Origin: Aneurinibacillus terranovensis DSM 18919
Lineage (GTDB): Bacteria; Bacillota; Bacilli; Aneurinibacillales; Aneurinibacillaceae
Direction of reading: 5' to 3'
DNA length: 64,000 bases
NCBI RefSeq assembly: GCF_000430625.1
Contig: NZ_KE387172.1
Coordinates: 145,882 to 209,881 of the forward strand
In this document: positions 16,896 to 25,114 of the stretch, one piece after another
Numbering within the stretch: position 1 is the first letter of the stretch
Layout: every line of letters starts with the position of its first letter
Translations under genes and position numbers: made by a program
The notes under the pieces: model-generated
The model's database searches: none
Told to the model about the DNA's origin: nothing
The model's input: the letters and a program-made list of their open reading frames with translations, nothing else

Positions 16896-17066
16896 GTGTC
16901 GAAACGAGTGAAATTTAATTTGAACCGTGAAGGTGTCCATCAGCAAACGAATCAGGCGTCCCCCGGGAAACTAGACAGTGAATTTGCAAGTGAGACTGAT
17001 ACCCAGGCAGTTCGGCTGGCCAAAAGCAGGGCTCTTGATAACCAACCGGAACCGCCAAAGAAATAA
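16896..17066 (+). CDS. Short gamma-type small acid-soluble spore protein
   Basis: A 56-residue protein, starting at GTG 16896 behind an excellent ribosome binding site (GGAGGTGATC at 16883-16892). The segment EFASETDTQAVRLAKS (about 29-44) matches the repeat of gamma-type SASPs such as SspE, whose repeat reads EFASETNAQQVR. The rest is polar, with no cysteine and no tryptophan, as in that family. Gamma SASPs are amino-acid reserves in the spore core, broken down at germination. Here only one repeat is present. It is too short for many gene finders. A weak sigma-G-like promoter lies upstream. Confidence 0.7.
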   Translation: MSKRVKFNLNREGVHQQTNQASPGKLDSEFASETDTQAVRLAKSRALDNQPEPPKK

Positions 17067-17173
17067 TTTTCAGGGGACAATGTAAATGGATGATACCTCG
17101 TGGCTTTGATGGTTACGAGGCATCAGTCCGACTTCATATTTTTGGTCCATAAAGCTGATGCATCCAGATTTAT

Positions 17174-17362
17174 CTACCTTCCGTGTCTCACAATGCAGGA
17201 AAGCATTGGCCAATGCATCCGGATCGATAAAGCGAAGAGCTTTCCTGTCACTTCGGAATGCGGATTCTTTGCTTTTCCGGCATCAAGGCCCTCGGTTAGT
17301 AGAGATTCAATAAGTTGGTAGCGCTGTGCAGCTGTTTCTTCTGCTTTTTTCTGATCTCTCAT
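17174..17362 (-). pseudogene. Truncated transposase, N-terminal remnant
   Basis: From an ATG at 17362 (overlapping the stop of the upstream gene) the frame reads MRDQKKAEETAAQRYQLIE and SLLTEGLDAGKAK, the helical opening of DDE transposases of the Mu/Tn7-like IS type. After about 32 residues the likeness stops and the frame runs on through unrelated sequence for about 30 more. The DDE catalytic core is absent, so the element cannot move by itself. Confidence 0.55.
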
Positions 17363-17721
17363 GATAACACTCCTCTCTTTAGACAACCAACCCAGTAATC
17401 TACGAAACTTTTAAACCAGTCAAACCACCGGAATAAAGTAGATTCATCTGCAGGAACATCATGATGAGAAGGTCTCGACAGAACCATTTCAATGCATGAT
17501 GATTCGTACCGCTTGTAAGGCACCAGAAAGTACGGTAATTCATGATGAATCTTCCCACAAAGATTACAGCTAAGACGACGAATATTATAAACCTTTGTCT
17601 CCCCTGATCTTTCTTTACATTTCCGGTTTCTCGTTCCGATGATCCTCATGTTTTTTCGACAACAAGGAGAAGGGATTCTCCCCGCACCCCTAACGAAAAA
17701 CGCCCGTAAGGGTGCTTTCAA
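17359..17721 (-). CDS. DUF6431-type zinc protein of an insertion sequence
   Basis: A protein of up to 120 residues with the pattern PCCRKNMRIIGTRNRKC and CNLCGKIHHELPYFLVPYKRY, which I recognise as the DUF6431 family. Such proteins accompany DDE transposases of certain Bacillales insertion sequences. Cysteine pairs suggest a zinc ribbon, and the tail (ADESTLFRWFDWF) a helical DNA-binding region. The start is uncertain: the TTG at 17721 has no clear ribosome binding site. It overlaps the transposase remnant by ATGA, so the original IS had a two-gene operon, now broken. Confidence 0.55.
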   Translation of the reverse strand: MKAPLRAFFVRGAGRIPSPCCRKNMRIIGTRNRKCKERSGETKVYNIRRLSCNLCGKIHHELPYFLVPYKRYESSCIEMVLSRPSHHDVPADESTLFRWFDWFKSFVDYWVGCLKRGVLS

Positions 17722-17769
17722 TTAGTTTGTAATTTGATACAATAACCATAATTGTTTTTTTTGTGGGAT

Positions 17770-17815
17770 CGTCTCCTGTGTAACTGTGGGCAAGTTACAC
17801 AGGAGACGTCTTTTT
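17770..17815 (+). terminator. Strong orphan hairpin at the edge of the IS remnant
   Basis: A perfect 16-bp stem (17770-17785 with 17793-17808), 7-base loop, then GTCTTTTT close behind on the plus strand. No plus-strand gene lies just before it. It may be the old IS end, or a terminator protecting or ending unknown transcription. Confidence 0.6.
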
Positions 17816-18059
17816 CCTTTCTCCGGAATGATACGAGGACATGATACGCGTCAACTTTTAGTCATTTTGGGGTATCAATAACAACAGTAAATATAATAGT
17901 AATTTCATTTTCACCCTTTAAATCATTCCAAATATATTTTGTTTTCATCATAACTTCTCTACCTCGTACTCGTCCAAAATATTAACGAAATAATCCGAAA
18001 TGTACAATTAGTGAACGATAAAACCTGTTAAGAACGAGGAATAGGTAGTGTTTTAAGGT
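17816..18059. other. AT-rich gene-free stretch before the sigma-54 promoter
   Basis: No open frame with a ribosome binding site was seen. ACCTCGT near 17961 and ACGAGG near 18035 form a short inverted pair on the upstream side of the sigma-54 promoter, where enhancer-binding proteins often bind; this is weak evidence. Confidence 0.4.
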
Positions 18060-18075
18060 TGGCATGCATATTGCA
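18060..18075 (+). promoter_or_regulatory. Sigma-54 (SigL) promoter
   Basis: TGGCATGCATATTGCA has GG at 18061-18062 and GC at 18073-18074 with exactly 10 bases between, and both flanking blocks match the -24/-12 consensus TGGCAC-N5-TTGCA. Transcription would begin near 18086. The next gene with a good ribosome binding site is the chemoreceptor at 18220. In between is a strong ribosome binding site (AAAGGAGGAG) followed by a 5-codon frame ATG-GAG-GAA-CTT-TGA and a small GAAAGTACTTTC hairpin. Confidence 0.75.
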
Positions 18076-18219
18076 CTACATAGCCGCAGGGTAATAGCAA
18101 AGGAGGAGATATAGGATGGAGGAACTTTGAATAAAAGGAAATGAAAGTACTTTCTTTTATACATAAATAAGTGATCAAGAAAAAGAGAACTAGTTCGGTT
18201 TATCTTAGGGGAGGTTGCT

Positions 18220-20196
18220 ATGGTAAAGTATATTGCAAATTTAGGTATAAAAACAAAAATAATCGCTTCCTTTCTTTTTATTCTACTTCTTCCAAATCTG
18301 ACGATAGGGTATTTTTCTTATTACACACTCAAAGCGAATGTAGAACAACAAATTATAAATAGTGCAAGCGGGAATATAGAGTTGCTGAATAATAGTGTTA
18401 ACGAGATGATAAACAACGCAATGAATGGGACAAACTTTTTGGCGAAAAGCATTCAGGCGGGTACGATTACAAACCCCAATGATGTATACGTTAATTCACT
18501 ACTTAACCGATTCAAAAATGAACAACCTCAATTAGGGGACATATATATAGGGACGGAAGCGGGGTTGTTTATTCATGCACCCAAGTTGAAAATGCCAAAG
18601 GATTATGATGCAAGAAAAAGACCGTGGTATCAAGGGGCGATGCAACGAAAAGGGCAAGCTGTGATTAGCGATCCGTATATTTCAAAAACGACAGGCAATA
18701 TCGTTATCACGATTTCTAAAGTGACAAGTGACGGAAAAGGCGTCGTAGGGGTAGATCTTAGCTTAAAAGCTCTTTCTGATCTTGTGAAAAAGATTCAGGT
18801 TGGAAAAAAAGGCTACGCTTTTGTCTTTGACGCGAAGGGTAAAGTCCTTGTCTATCCGAATGTAAAAGCAGGAGAGGATGGAAAAATTGAATCCGGGTTA
18901 CAATCAATGTTTCAGTCTGAATCCGGACAATTTCAATACAAATATAACGAGCAAACCAAAAAGGTAGTGTTTACTACCAATTTATTAACCGGTTGGAAAC
19001 TTGGCGGAACGATATTTTTGCAAGAAATTACAGATACAGCGAAACCCATTTTTTATAAAACAGCAATGATGATTGTTATCTCGATTTTAGTAGGGAGTTT
19101 ATTAGCATACATGATTGTCCTCTCTATCGTTCGATTGTTAAAAAAATTGGTGGAAGCGTCAGAGAAAATTAGTAATGGAGATTTAACAGTAATACTTGAG
19201 GTCAAGTCCAATGATGAATTAGGACAGTTGGGTAAATGTTTTAATAAAATGAGCGAATCCCTGCGTTCTATGGTTACTCATGTGAATGAAACCGCGGAAC
19301 AATTGGCGGCTTCTTCTGAAGAATTGACCGCGAGCTCAGAGCAAACAGGGAAGGCAAGTGGAAATATTGCCGAAACCCTTCAGGAAGTGGCGGTCGGTGC
19401 TCAAACACAGTCGCATCGACTAAATGAAAGTACACAAATTGTAAAGAAAATGTCCGACGCGATTACTCATATTGCTGCCAATACACATAATGTTTCCAAA
19501 TCTGCGGTGGAAGCTTCTACCGCATCCTTAAAAGGGAAGCAGGAGATTAAAAGCGTTTCCGAACAAATGACCACTATTTATGAGACCATCGAACAAATTG
19601 ACCATATGATCAAGAGGTTAGGAGAGCGTTCAAAAGAAATTAGTACTATTGTTGCGCTTATTACTGGCATTGCGGATCAGACAAATTTGTTATCCTTAAA
19701 TGCGGCAATTGAAGCGGCTCGCGCGGGAGAACATGGGAAAGGATTTGCAGTTGTGGCTGATGAAGTTAGAAAACTGGCTGAACAAGCAAGTTTTTCTTCA
19801 CAACAAATTGCAGACGAAATTCATACGATCCAAAAGGAAATAGAAGAAGCGGTAAAATCTATGGAAAAAGGGACGATGGAAGTTGCAGAAGGAATGAATA
19901 CAGTTTCCATTGCCGGAAACTCGTTTGAGAAAATCTACGAAGTTGTGAATATGGTAACCAGTCAAATAGAGGAAGTATCCGCCTCTACCGCCGAATTGTC
20001 TGCTAATGCAAAACAGTTTGCTATCTCTATGGACGAAATTGACTACATTACAGGGACTACAGTCGCCAGTGTTCAACATATATCCGCTGCAACGCAAGAA
20101 CAATTGGCATCAGTAGAGGAAATTGCTTCTTCCTCTGCCTCTCTTTCACATACAGCGGAAGAATTACAAACATTGATTAAGAAGTTTAAAATATAA
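18220..20196 (+). CDS. Methyl-accepting chemotaxis protein, dCache sensor
   Basis: A 658-residue transmembrane chemoreceptor. TM1 is near residues 16-36 and the extracellular sensor (about 38-275) is of the double-Cache type (the [11 protein letters not shown] block near 140 and [14 protein letters not shown] follow the Cache pattern). TM2 is near 283-306, HAMP near 307-360, and the cytoplasmic signalling domain runs to the end. The hairpin tip [22 protein letters not shown] is intact for CheA/CheW binding. Cache receptors usually sense amino acids or organic acids. AGGGGAGG precedes the ATG. A sigma-54 promoter 145 bases upstream suggests control by nutrient status. It is an insertion in the conserved lysA-ppiB neighbourhood. 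Confidence 0.93.
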   Translation: MVKYIANLGIKTKIIASFLFILLLPNLTIGYFSYYTLKANVEQQIINSASGNIELLNNSVNEMINNAMNGTNFLAKSIQAGTITNPNDVYVNSLLNRFKNEQPQLGDIYIGTEAGLFIHAPKLKMPKDYDARKRPWYQGAMQRKGQAVISDPYISKTTGNIVITISKVTSDGKGVVGVDLSLKALSDLVKKIQVGKKGYAFVFDAKGKVLVYPNVKAGEDGKIESGLQSMFQSESGQFQYKYNEQTKKVVFTTNLLTGWKLGGTIFLQEITDTAKPIFYKTAMMIVISILVGSLLAYMIVLSIVRLLKKLVEASEKISNGDLTVILEVKSNDELGQLGKCFNKMSESLRSMVTHVNETAEQLAASSEELTASSEQTGKASGNIAETLQEVAVGAQTQSHRLNESTQIVKKMSDAITHIAANTHNVSKSAVEASTASLKGKQEIKSVSEQMTTIYETIEQIDHMIKRLGERSKEISTIVALITGIADQTNLLSLNAAIEAARAGEHGKGFAVVADEVRKLAEQASFSSQQIADEIHTIQKEIEEAVKSMEKGTMEVAEGMNTVSIAGNSFEKIYEVVNMVTSQIEEVSASTAELSANAKQFAISMDEIDYITGTTVASVQHISAATQEQLASVEEIASSSASLSHTAEELQTLIKKFKI

Positions 20197-20414
20197 AAAG
20201 TTCCCCATCCAAGCGGGAGAAAGGGTATTATCCCTAGCCTTTGCTTCGTAAATATTCAATGACCTTTGGAACTTTTGTTAACGTGAACGATTAACATGCT
20301 TCTGTTGAAGAAGTGGTAAGGCCTAGAAGAAAAGCAGAATTAGCAATTGGGCGACTTATCCTGTAAAATGATAAAATAGTGAAGTTATATGACGTACATA
20401 CATGGAGGTACTAC

Positions 20415-20849
20415 ATGAAAAAAGGCTTGATTAGTATGGAAAATGGTGACCAAATCACAATTGAATTCTTCCCGAATGAAGCGCCGAATACGGTAGCGAA
20501 CTTTGAAAAATTAGCGAATGAAGGGTTTTATAATGGCCTTACATTTCACCGTGTCATTCCGGGATTTGTTGCACAGGGAGGCTGCCCCCATGGCACCGGA
20601 ACAGGCGGAGCCGGGTATACGATTAAATGTGAGACAGAAGGAAACCCGCATAAACATGTCGCAGGCTCATTATCGATGGCCCACGCGGGACGTGATACCG
20701 GAAGCAGCCAGTTCTTTATTGTACATGAACCGCAACCCCATTTAAACGGTGTGCATACGGTTTTTGGCCAGGTTATTGAAGGTATGGACAATGTGTACAA
20801 AATTAAGCAAGGCGATAAGATGAAAGAAGTAAAAGTCTGGGAAGAATAG
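20415..20849 (+). CDS. ppiB: Cytoplasmic peptidyl-prolyl cis-trans isomerase (cyclophilin)
   Basis: A 144-residue cyclophilin (143 in B. subtilis) that catalyses proline isomerisation in folding proteins. Conserved active-site blocks [29 protein letters not shown] and [12 protein letters not shown] are present. The ATG at 20415 is chosen since TGGAGGT precedes it; an upstream in-frame ATG at 20379 lacks a site. Its place between lysA and scpAB is conserved with B. subtilis, which shows that the 15 kb before it was inserted or rearranged. A clear terminator follows. Confidence 0.96.
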   Translation: MKKGLISMENGDQITIEFFPNEAPNTVANFEKLANEGFYNGLTFHRVIPGFVAQGGCPHGTGTGGAGYTIKCETEGNPHKHVAGSLSMAHAGRDTGSSQFFIVHEPQPHLNGVHTVFGQVIEGMDNVYKIKQGDKMKEVKVWEE

Positions 20850-20865
20850 ATTGAATGTGTGATAA

Positions 20866-20910
20866 AAAGCTGATGATTGTCTCCGTATTAGAGGCGTCAT
20901 CGGCTTTTTT
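20866..20910 (+). terminator. Terminator of ppiB
   Basis: An 11-bp stem (AAAGCTGATGA at 20866-20876 with TCATCGGCTTT, one G-U pair) and a T run. Confidence 0.85.
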
Positions 20911-20911
20911 A

Positions 20912-20993
20912 CCGTTAAAGAAAGTATAAACTCTCTTACACGCGACAATTTTATAAAGGAAACGGAAGTTTAGCCGGCATCATCCTTTAACGG
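20912..20993. repeat. Short palindromic element, family A copy 1
   Basis: Begins CCGTTAAAG (20912-20920) and ends CTTTAACGG (20985-20993), a perfect 9-bp terminal inverted repeat around an imperfect palindrome. Its left end, together with the preceding T run, is identical over 24 bases (20905-20928) to sequence at 63940-63963. No coding capacity. Confidence 0.65.
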
Positions 20994-21001
20994 ATTAATA
21001 A

Positions 21002-22027
21002 CTACAAGTGGATCAAGAGAAAATATGAAATATTGGTTCCCGGATATATGCCGATGCGGTGCAGTTCGTACGGGCCTTGTTGTACATAGTTGGAATTTCC
21101 GAATTTTGTTGTAAACGCCAGACCATACCCTGCCTGTTGAACCAATTTTACCGCTTCAGCCGAGTACTCTCCATACGGATAACAAAAAGCTTCAACCCGT
21201 TTGTGTAAATGAGATTCCAATATTTTTTTGGATAGCATAATTTCATTTTTTAAAGTAGAAGGCGGGAGTTTCTTCAAGTTAGGATGACTAATGGTATGGG
21301 ATTCGAAGTCGATTAACCCGCTTCGCTGCATCGTGTTCATCTGTGACCAGGTTAAATACGCCGGATAACGGCTAATTGTATTCGTGATAACAAAAATGGT
21401 GGCTTTGACCCTGTATTTTTTTAATATGGGATACGCATACGTGAAATTGTCTTTATACCCGTCATCGAGTGTGAGAAGAATTGGCCGTTTCGGAAGCGGA
21501 GTTCCTCTTTTTAAAGCGTTCTGCAGTTCGGTTGTTGTGATGGGAGTATACCCTTTTTTAAGAATCGTTCGTATATGTTCTTCAAACTCCAGCGGAGAGA
21601 TGCGAAATTTATTTGTCGGTTGGGGCGCAATCGAGTGATACATGAGCACGGGTATGAGATTTCGTTGATTTTTTTTCATCATTAAGGCAGAAGCTCTGCC
21701 CCGCTTCATCGCTGTATTTGGTCTTGCTTTAATTATCTTAGCTTGCCGAGGTTGTGTTACACGAGGAACCCCCTTTTGTGATCCCTGATGCATGTCTTGA
21801 TTAGAATTGTAAAGCATGTGTTCATGCGTACTTGGGTGCTGGGAATGACGCCCTGGGTGATGTGTATCAGGATGCAGGTCAGAGTTTGCCGCTGGATATG
21901 TACCCGGGTGTGACCCGGGATATGCTGACTCATGTGTATCCTGTAGCGAAGGAGAGGTTGTTGAGCAGGCAGTAAAAAGCAGGCAGTATAATGCGATAAC
22001 AATGGAGCGTGTGTTTTTTTTAATCAT
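21002..22027 (-). CDS. Polysaccharide deacetylase lipoprotein with His-rich linker
   Basis: A 341-residue exported protein. The lipobox LFTAC (C21) indicates a lipoprotein. A low-complexity linker (about 22-85) is rich in His, Pro, Ser and Thr and could bind metal or span the wall. The NodB deacetylase domain covers about 125-341: VLMYHSI, TLDDGY (186-191, metal and base aspartates) and SHTISHPN (243-250, metal histidines) are intact. Such enzymes remove N-acetyl groups from peptidoglycan or chitin-like chains. It is monocistronic, on the opposite strand to ppiB and the M50 gene. Confidence 0.92.
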   Translation of the reverse strand: MIKKNTRSIVIALYCLLFTACSTTSPSLQDTHESAYPGSHPGTYPAANSDLHPDTHHPGRHSQHPSTHEHMLYNSNQDMHQGSQKGVPRVTQPRQAKIIKARPNTAMKRGRASALMMKKNQRNLIPVLMYHSIAPQPTNKFRISPLEFEEHIRTILKKGYTPITTTELQNALKRGTPLPKRPILLTLDDGYKDNFTYAYPILKKYRVKATIFVITNTISRYPAYLTWSQMNTMQRSGLIDFESHTISHPNLKKLPPSTLKNEIMLSKKILESHLHKRVEAFCYPYGEYSAEAVKLVQQAGYGLAFTTKFGNSNYVQQGPYELHRIGIYPGTNISYFLLIHL

Positions 22028-22172
22028 TTTCTCGAACCTCCCGTGAAATCTTCATACGTTTAATGTAAGAAACAAGCAAGGTTTATATGAGTTGAAATCA
22101 TTACCATTGCCTTTTCAAAAGTTAGACCGGATCCTTCCAAATTTGAGATTTTTCTCGCACCCACAGGGTACA

Positions 22173-22178
22173 TATGAT
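22173..22178 (+). promoter_or_regulatory. -10 box before the M50 protease gene
   Basis: TATGAT at 22173-22178 with no strong -35 box. It would place the transcript start near 22185, which argues against an ATG at 22187 as the translation start of the next gene. Confidence 0.4.
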
Positions 22179-22219
22179 AAAATTAAATGCAGCTTTATTC
22201 GGAGAAAGGGGAACCTTCT

Positions 22220-22861
22220 TTGTTTAATTTTGATTGGAATAGCCTCCTATATCGTGTGATTGCTTTTGTCATTGCTTTTTCGATTCATGAATGGGCACAT
22301 GCCTTTGTTGCGTATAAGCTCGGCGATAACACGGCCAAAAATCAGGGGCGTCTGACATTGAATCCGTTAAGTCATCTGGAGCCGATTGGACTGCTTATGA
22401 TCCTCTTCGGCCCGTTCGGCTGGGCGCGTCCTGTCCCGGTGAACGCGTTTTATTTTAAAGGGAACCGGCGGTTGGGTATGGTGCTCGTGTCCGCGGCGGG
22501 GCCGGTTACGAATCTGATTCTAGCGTTGCTGTTTTATAAAGCAGGCGGCATTCTTTTAAATTCGTCGATAATGGCCACGTGGCCGGATTGGGCGTCCTTG
22601 CTTACGATTGATATCATCAGATGGAGTTTTTTCATAAATGTCGCTTTATTTGTGTTTAATCTGCTGCCTATTTCACCGCTTGACGGTTCGCAGATTCTCC
22701 GTTATTTATTGCCGCGCCGTTTTGACGGTTTCTTTGACAAAATTGAACCATATGGCACGTTTGCGCTGCTTCTGATGATCTTTATTCCAAGTGTGGGTAA
22801 CATCATCCTGAGCGGGCCTTACATCTGGGTGCAGCATATGATCATGCGGATGTTAGGGTAG
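22220..22861 (+). CDS. Site-2 protease family (M50) membrane metalloprotease
   Basis: A 213-residue polytopic membrane protein. HEWAH (residues 23-27) is the zinc-binding HExxH in the first membrane segment and NLLPISPLDGSQIL near 160 holds the second conserved LDG motif. Family members cut proteins within the membrane; the substrate here is unknown. The start is a TTG at 22220, with GGAGAAAGGGG 8 bases upstream; an ATG at 22187 lies at the predicted transcript start with no ribosome binding site. It is followed by scpA after 13 bases with a common direction, so the three genes probably share a transcript. Confidence 0.88.
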   Translation: MFNFDWNSLLYRVIAFVIAFSIHEWAHAFVAYKLGDNTAKNQGRLTLNPLSHLEPIGLLMILFGPFGWARPVPVNAFYFKGNRRLGMVLVSAAGPVTNLILALLFYKAGGILLNSSIMATWPDWASLLTIDIIRWSFFINVALFVFNLLPISPLDGSQILRYLLPRRFDGFFDKIEPYGTFALLLMIFIPSVGNIILSGPYIWVQHMIMRMLG

Positions 22862-22874
22862 AAAGGAGGGGGCT

Positions 22875-23639
22875 ATGATGACCGTTGATATTAAGTTGGA
22901 TATGTTTGAAGGCCCCCTTGATTTGCTGCTTCATTTGCTCGAGCGGTCGGAAGTTGATATTTACGATATTCCAATCGCCGATATAACCGACCAGTACATG
23001 CGCCATATTTATGTCATGCAGGAACTCCAGCTTGATATTGCTAGCGAATTTCTGGTGATGGCAGCGACTCTTCTGGCTATTAAGAGCAAAATGCTGCTTC
23101 CCCAGCGTCTGGAAACCTCTGATGATTATCTGCTGGATATGGAGGAAGAACCGGAAGACCCTCGTGAAGAATTAGTGCAGCGCCTGCTGGAATACCGAAA
23201 ATATAAAATACTGGCCGATACACTGCGTGAAATCGAAAGCGTCCAGCGCCAGATTTATACCAAATCCGCGGAGGATTTGTCGGGTTTTCTAAAATCCGAG
23301 GATGAAAATCCCGTCGCCAATGTGACATTGTATGACCTGGTTGAAGCCCTGCAAAAAACATTGAAACGCGTAAAAAAGGCGGAGCAAAAGGCAATGGTAC
23401 GACGGGATGAGATTTCGCTTACGGAACGCATGAATGATATTGAGACCATGCTTTCGATTAGCGGCGGGCGCCTTTATTTTACAGATTTATTTGCAGACCA
23501 TCACTCTAAAACAGAAGTAGTTACAACCTTCCTTGCTATTCTCGAACTGATGAAGAAACGGACGATTTGGTGCGAGCAGGATGGATTGTTTCTTGATATT
23601 GTTGTCACGCTGCAGGGGGATTCGATTACGAATGATTGA
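22875..23639 (+). CDS. scpA: Segregation and condensation protein A
   Basis: A 254-residue kleisin (251 in B. subtilis) that bridges the SMC heads in the SMC-ScpAB condensin needed for chromosome segregation. The N-terminal block [32 protein letters not shown] binds the SMC neck and the C-terminal winged helix the SMC cap. ATGATG at 22875-22880 follows AAAGGAGGGGG; either ATG may serve. Its end overlaps scpB by 8 bases, as usual for this pair. Confidence 0.97.
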   Translation: MMTVDIKLDMFEGPLDLLLHLLERSEVDIYDIPIADITDQYMRHIYVMQELQLDIASEFLVMAATLLAIKSKMLLPQRLETSDDYLLDMEEEPEDPREELVQRLLEYRKYKILADTLREIESVQRQIYTKSAEDLSGFLKSEDENPVANVTLYDLVEALQKTLKRVKKAEQKAMVRRDEISLTERMNDIETMLSISGGRLYFTDLFADHHSKTEVVTTFLAILELMKKRTIWCEQDGLFLDIVVTLQGDSITND

Positions 23640-24219
23640 TGTTGAACGATTAAAAGCCATCGTAGAGGGTTTGTTATTTGTAGCGGGTGATCAGGGGATT
23701 GAGGTTAAGCAATTGGCGGCGGTGCTGAGTCTGGATGCGGATGAAGTCATAGCGTTAATGGATGAAATAAAGCGGGATTACATAGAACAAAATCGCGGGT
23801 TGCAAATTGTGGAAATTGCGCAGGCGTATCACTTTACAACGCGCCCGGAATTCGCTGAGTACTTTGAGAAGCTGGCACAGACTCCTTCCCATGCTACTCT
23901 TTCACAGGCTGCCCTTGAGACGCTGGCAATCATTGCCTATAAGCAGCCGATTACGCGAATGGAGATTGAAGAAATTCGGGGGGTAAAGTGTGAGCATGCG
24001 ATCAGCACTCTTTCCGGAAAACATTTGATCCGTGAAACAGGCCGGGCTGAGGCGGTGGGACGGCCCATTCTCTATGGGACAACGAAGGAATTTCTTGAGT
24101 ACTTTGGATTGCGAAGCCTTGATGAATTGCCGCCGGCGCCGGAGTTTCCTGTTGAGGAAGAACTGGTTGACGAGTATTTGTTTGCGGCTTCTCCAACCGA
24201 GGAAACGATCGGGGAATAA
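23632..24219 (+). CDS. scpB: Segregation and condensation protein B
   Basis: A 195-residue protein (197 in B. subtilis) with two winged-helix domains, the dimeric partner of ScpA in the condensin complex. Conserved stretches include [34 protein letters not shown] and [18 protein letters not shown]. The ATG at 23632 overlaps the scpA stop; a longer frame opening at 23581 would add an unrelated N-terminus. A terminator closes the operon. Confidence 0.97.
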   Translation: MIDVERLKAIVEGLLFVAGDQGIEVKQLAAVLSLDADEVIALMDEIKRDYIEQNRGLQIVEIAQAYHFTTRPEFAEYFEKLAQTPSHATLSQAALETLAIIAYKQPITRMEIEEIRGVKCEHAISTLSGKHLIRETGRAEAVGRPILYGTTKEFLEYFGLRSLDELPPAPEFPVEEELVDEYLFAASPTEETIGE

Positions 24220-24239
24220 TTTTATTTTACTATATGTCT

Positions 24240-24275
24240 AACACTCTTCGCGTACTGGAAAGAGTGTTTTCTTTT
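24240..24275 (+). terminator. Terminator of the scpAB operon
   Basis: AACACTCTT (24240-24248) pairs with AAGAGTGTT (24260-24268), followed by TTCTTTT. Confidence 0.8.
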
Positions 24276-24310
24276 CGCAAATATAATAACGAACGAAATG
24301 AGGCGAGCGA

Positions 24311-25114
24311 ATGAGTGATATCACTGTACGGGTCCGGAATGTATCTAAACGTTTTGGTGATTTTTATGCCGTCCGTAACGTGAATTTTGAAGTGCAGCGC
24401 GGGGAATGCTTTGGGTTATTGGGACCGAACGGGGCTGGAAAATCAACCACGATTAAAATGATGACCACCCTTCTGCCCATTGATGAAGGCGATATCGAGA
24501 TTGCCGGGTATCATTATGCGAAGAACCCGACCCGCATTCGGGAATCCATTGGGTACGTACCGCAGATGCTTTCTGTGGACGGAACATTAACAGGCTATGA
24601 AAATTTGCTCTTATTCGCCAAACTGTTTGGCCTGCAAAAGAAAGAAAGGGAGCGGCGGATTGAGGAAATTTTGCAGCTGATTGACCTGGAAGAAGCGGCA
24701 GACCAGCCTGTGAAGAGCTATTCAGGAGGAATGATCCGCCGGCTTGAAATTGGGCAGGCGATTTTACACCGTCCCCAGGTTCTGTTTCTTGACGAACCAA
24801 CCGTGGGATTAGACCCGGTGGCGCGCAGAGGGGTGTGGGAGCATATTGAAAAACTACAGCATGAGCACAATATGACGATAATCCTTACGACCCACTATAT
24901 GGATGAAGCCGAATCACTTTGTTCGAGGATCGCAATGATGAACAAAGGGCAGATTGCGGCGCTCGGAACGATTGAAGAACTTCGCGAGCAGATGGGCAAG
25001 CCGGATGCGACGATGGACGATATTTTCGCCTATTTTGCCGGCCATTTTGACAATCAGGAGGGGGGAATGAAAAATGTCGCTCGAAGCCGCCGTACAGCAA
25101 AGAGACTCGGATAA
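24311..25114 (+). CDS. ABC transporter ATP-binding protein (exporter type)
   Basis: A 267-residue ATPase. Walker A GPNGAGKST is near 38-46, signature YSGGM near 137-141, Walker B VLFLDEPTVGLDP near 157-169 and the H-loop THYMDEAE near 197. The sequence is of the DrrA/NatA class that pairs with ABC-2 permeases to export drugs, lipids or polymers. The last 41 bases overlap the permease gene, which confirms the pair. The substrate cannot be inferred. Confidence 0.93.
   Translation: MSDITVRVRNVSKRFGDFYAVRNVNFEVQRGECFGLLGPNGAGKSTTIKMMTTLLPIDEGDIEIAGYHYAKNPTRIRESIGYVPQMLSVDGTLTGYENLLLFAKLFGLQKKERERRIEEILQLIDLEEAADQPVKSYSGGMIRRLEIGQAILHRPQVLFLDEPTVGLDPVARRGVWEHIEKLQHEHNMTIILTTHYMDEAESLCSRIAMMNKGQIAALGTIEELREQMGKPDATMDDIFAYFAGHFDNQEGGMKNVARSRRTAKRLG

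Noticed and set aside
18116..18130. Five-codon frame with strong ribosome binding site as a real peptide gene, possibly with Sec at TGA
   Set aside because: After the TGA the frame continues only 11 codons without any redox motif; treated as a remnant.
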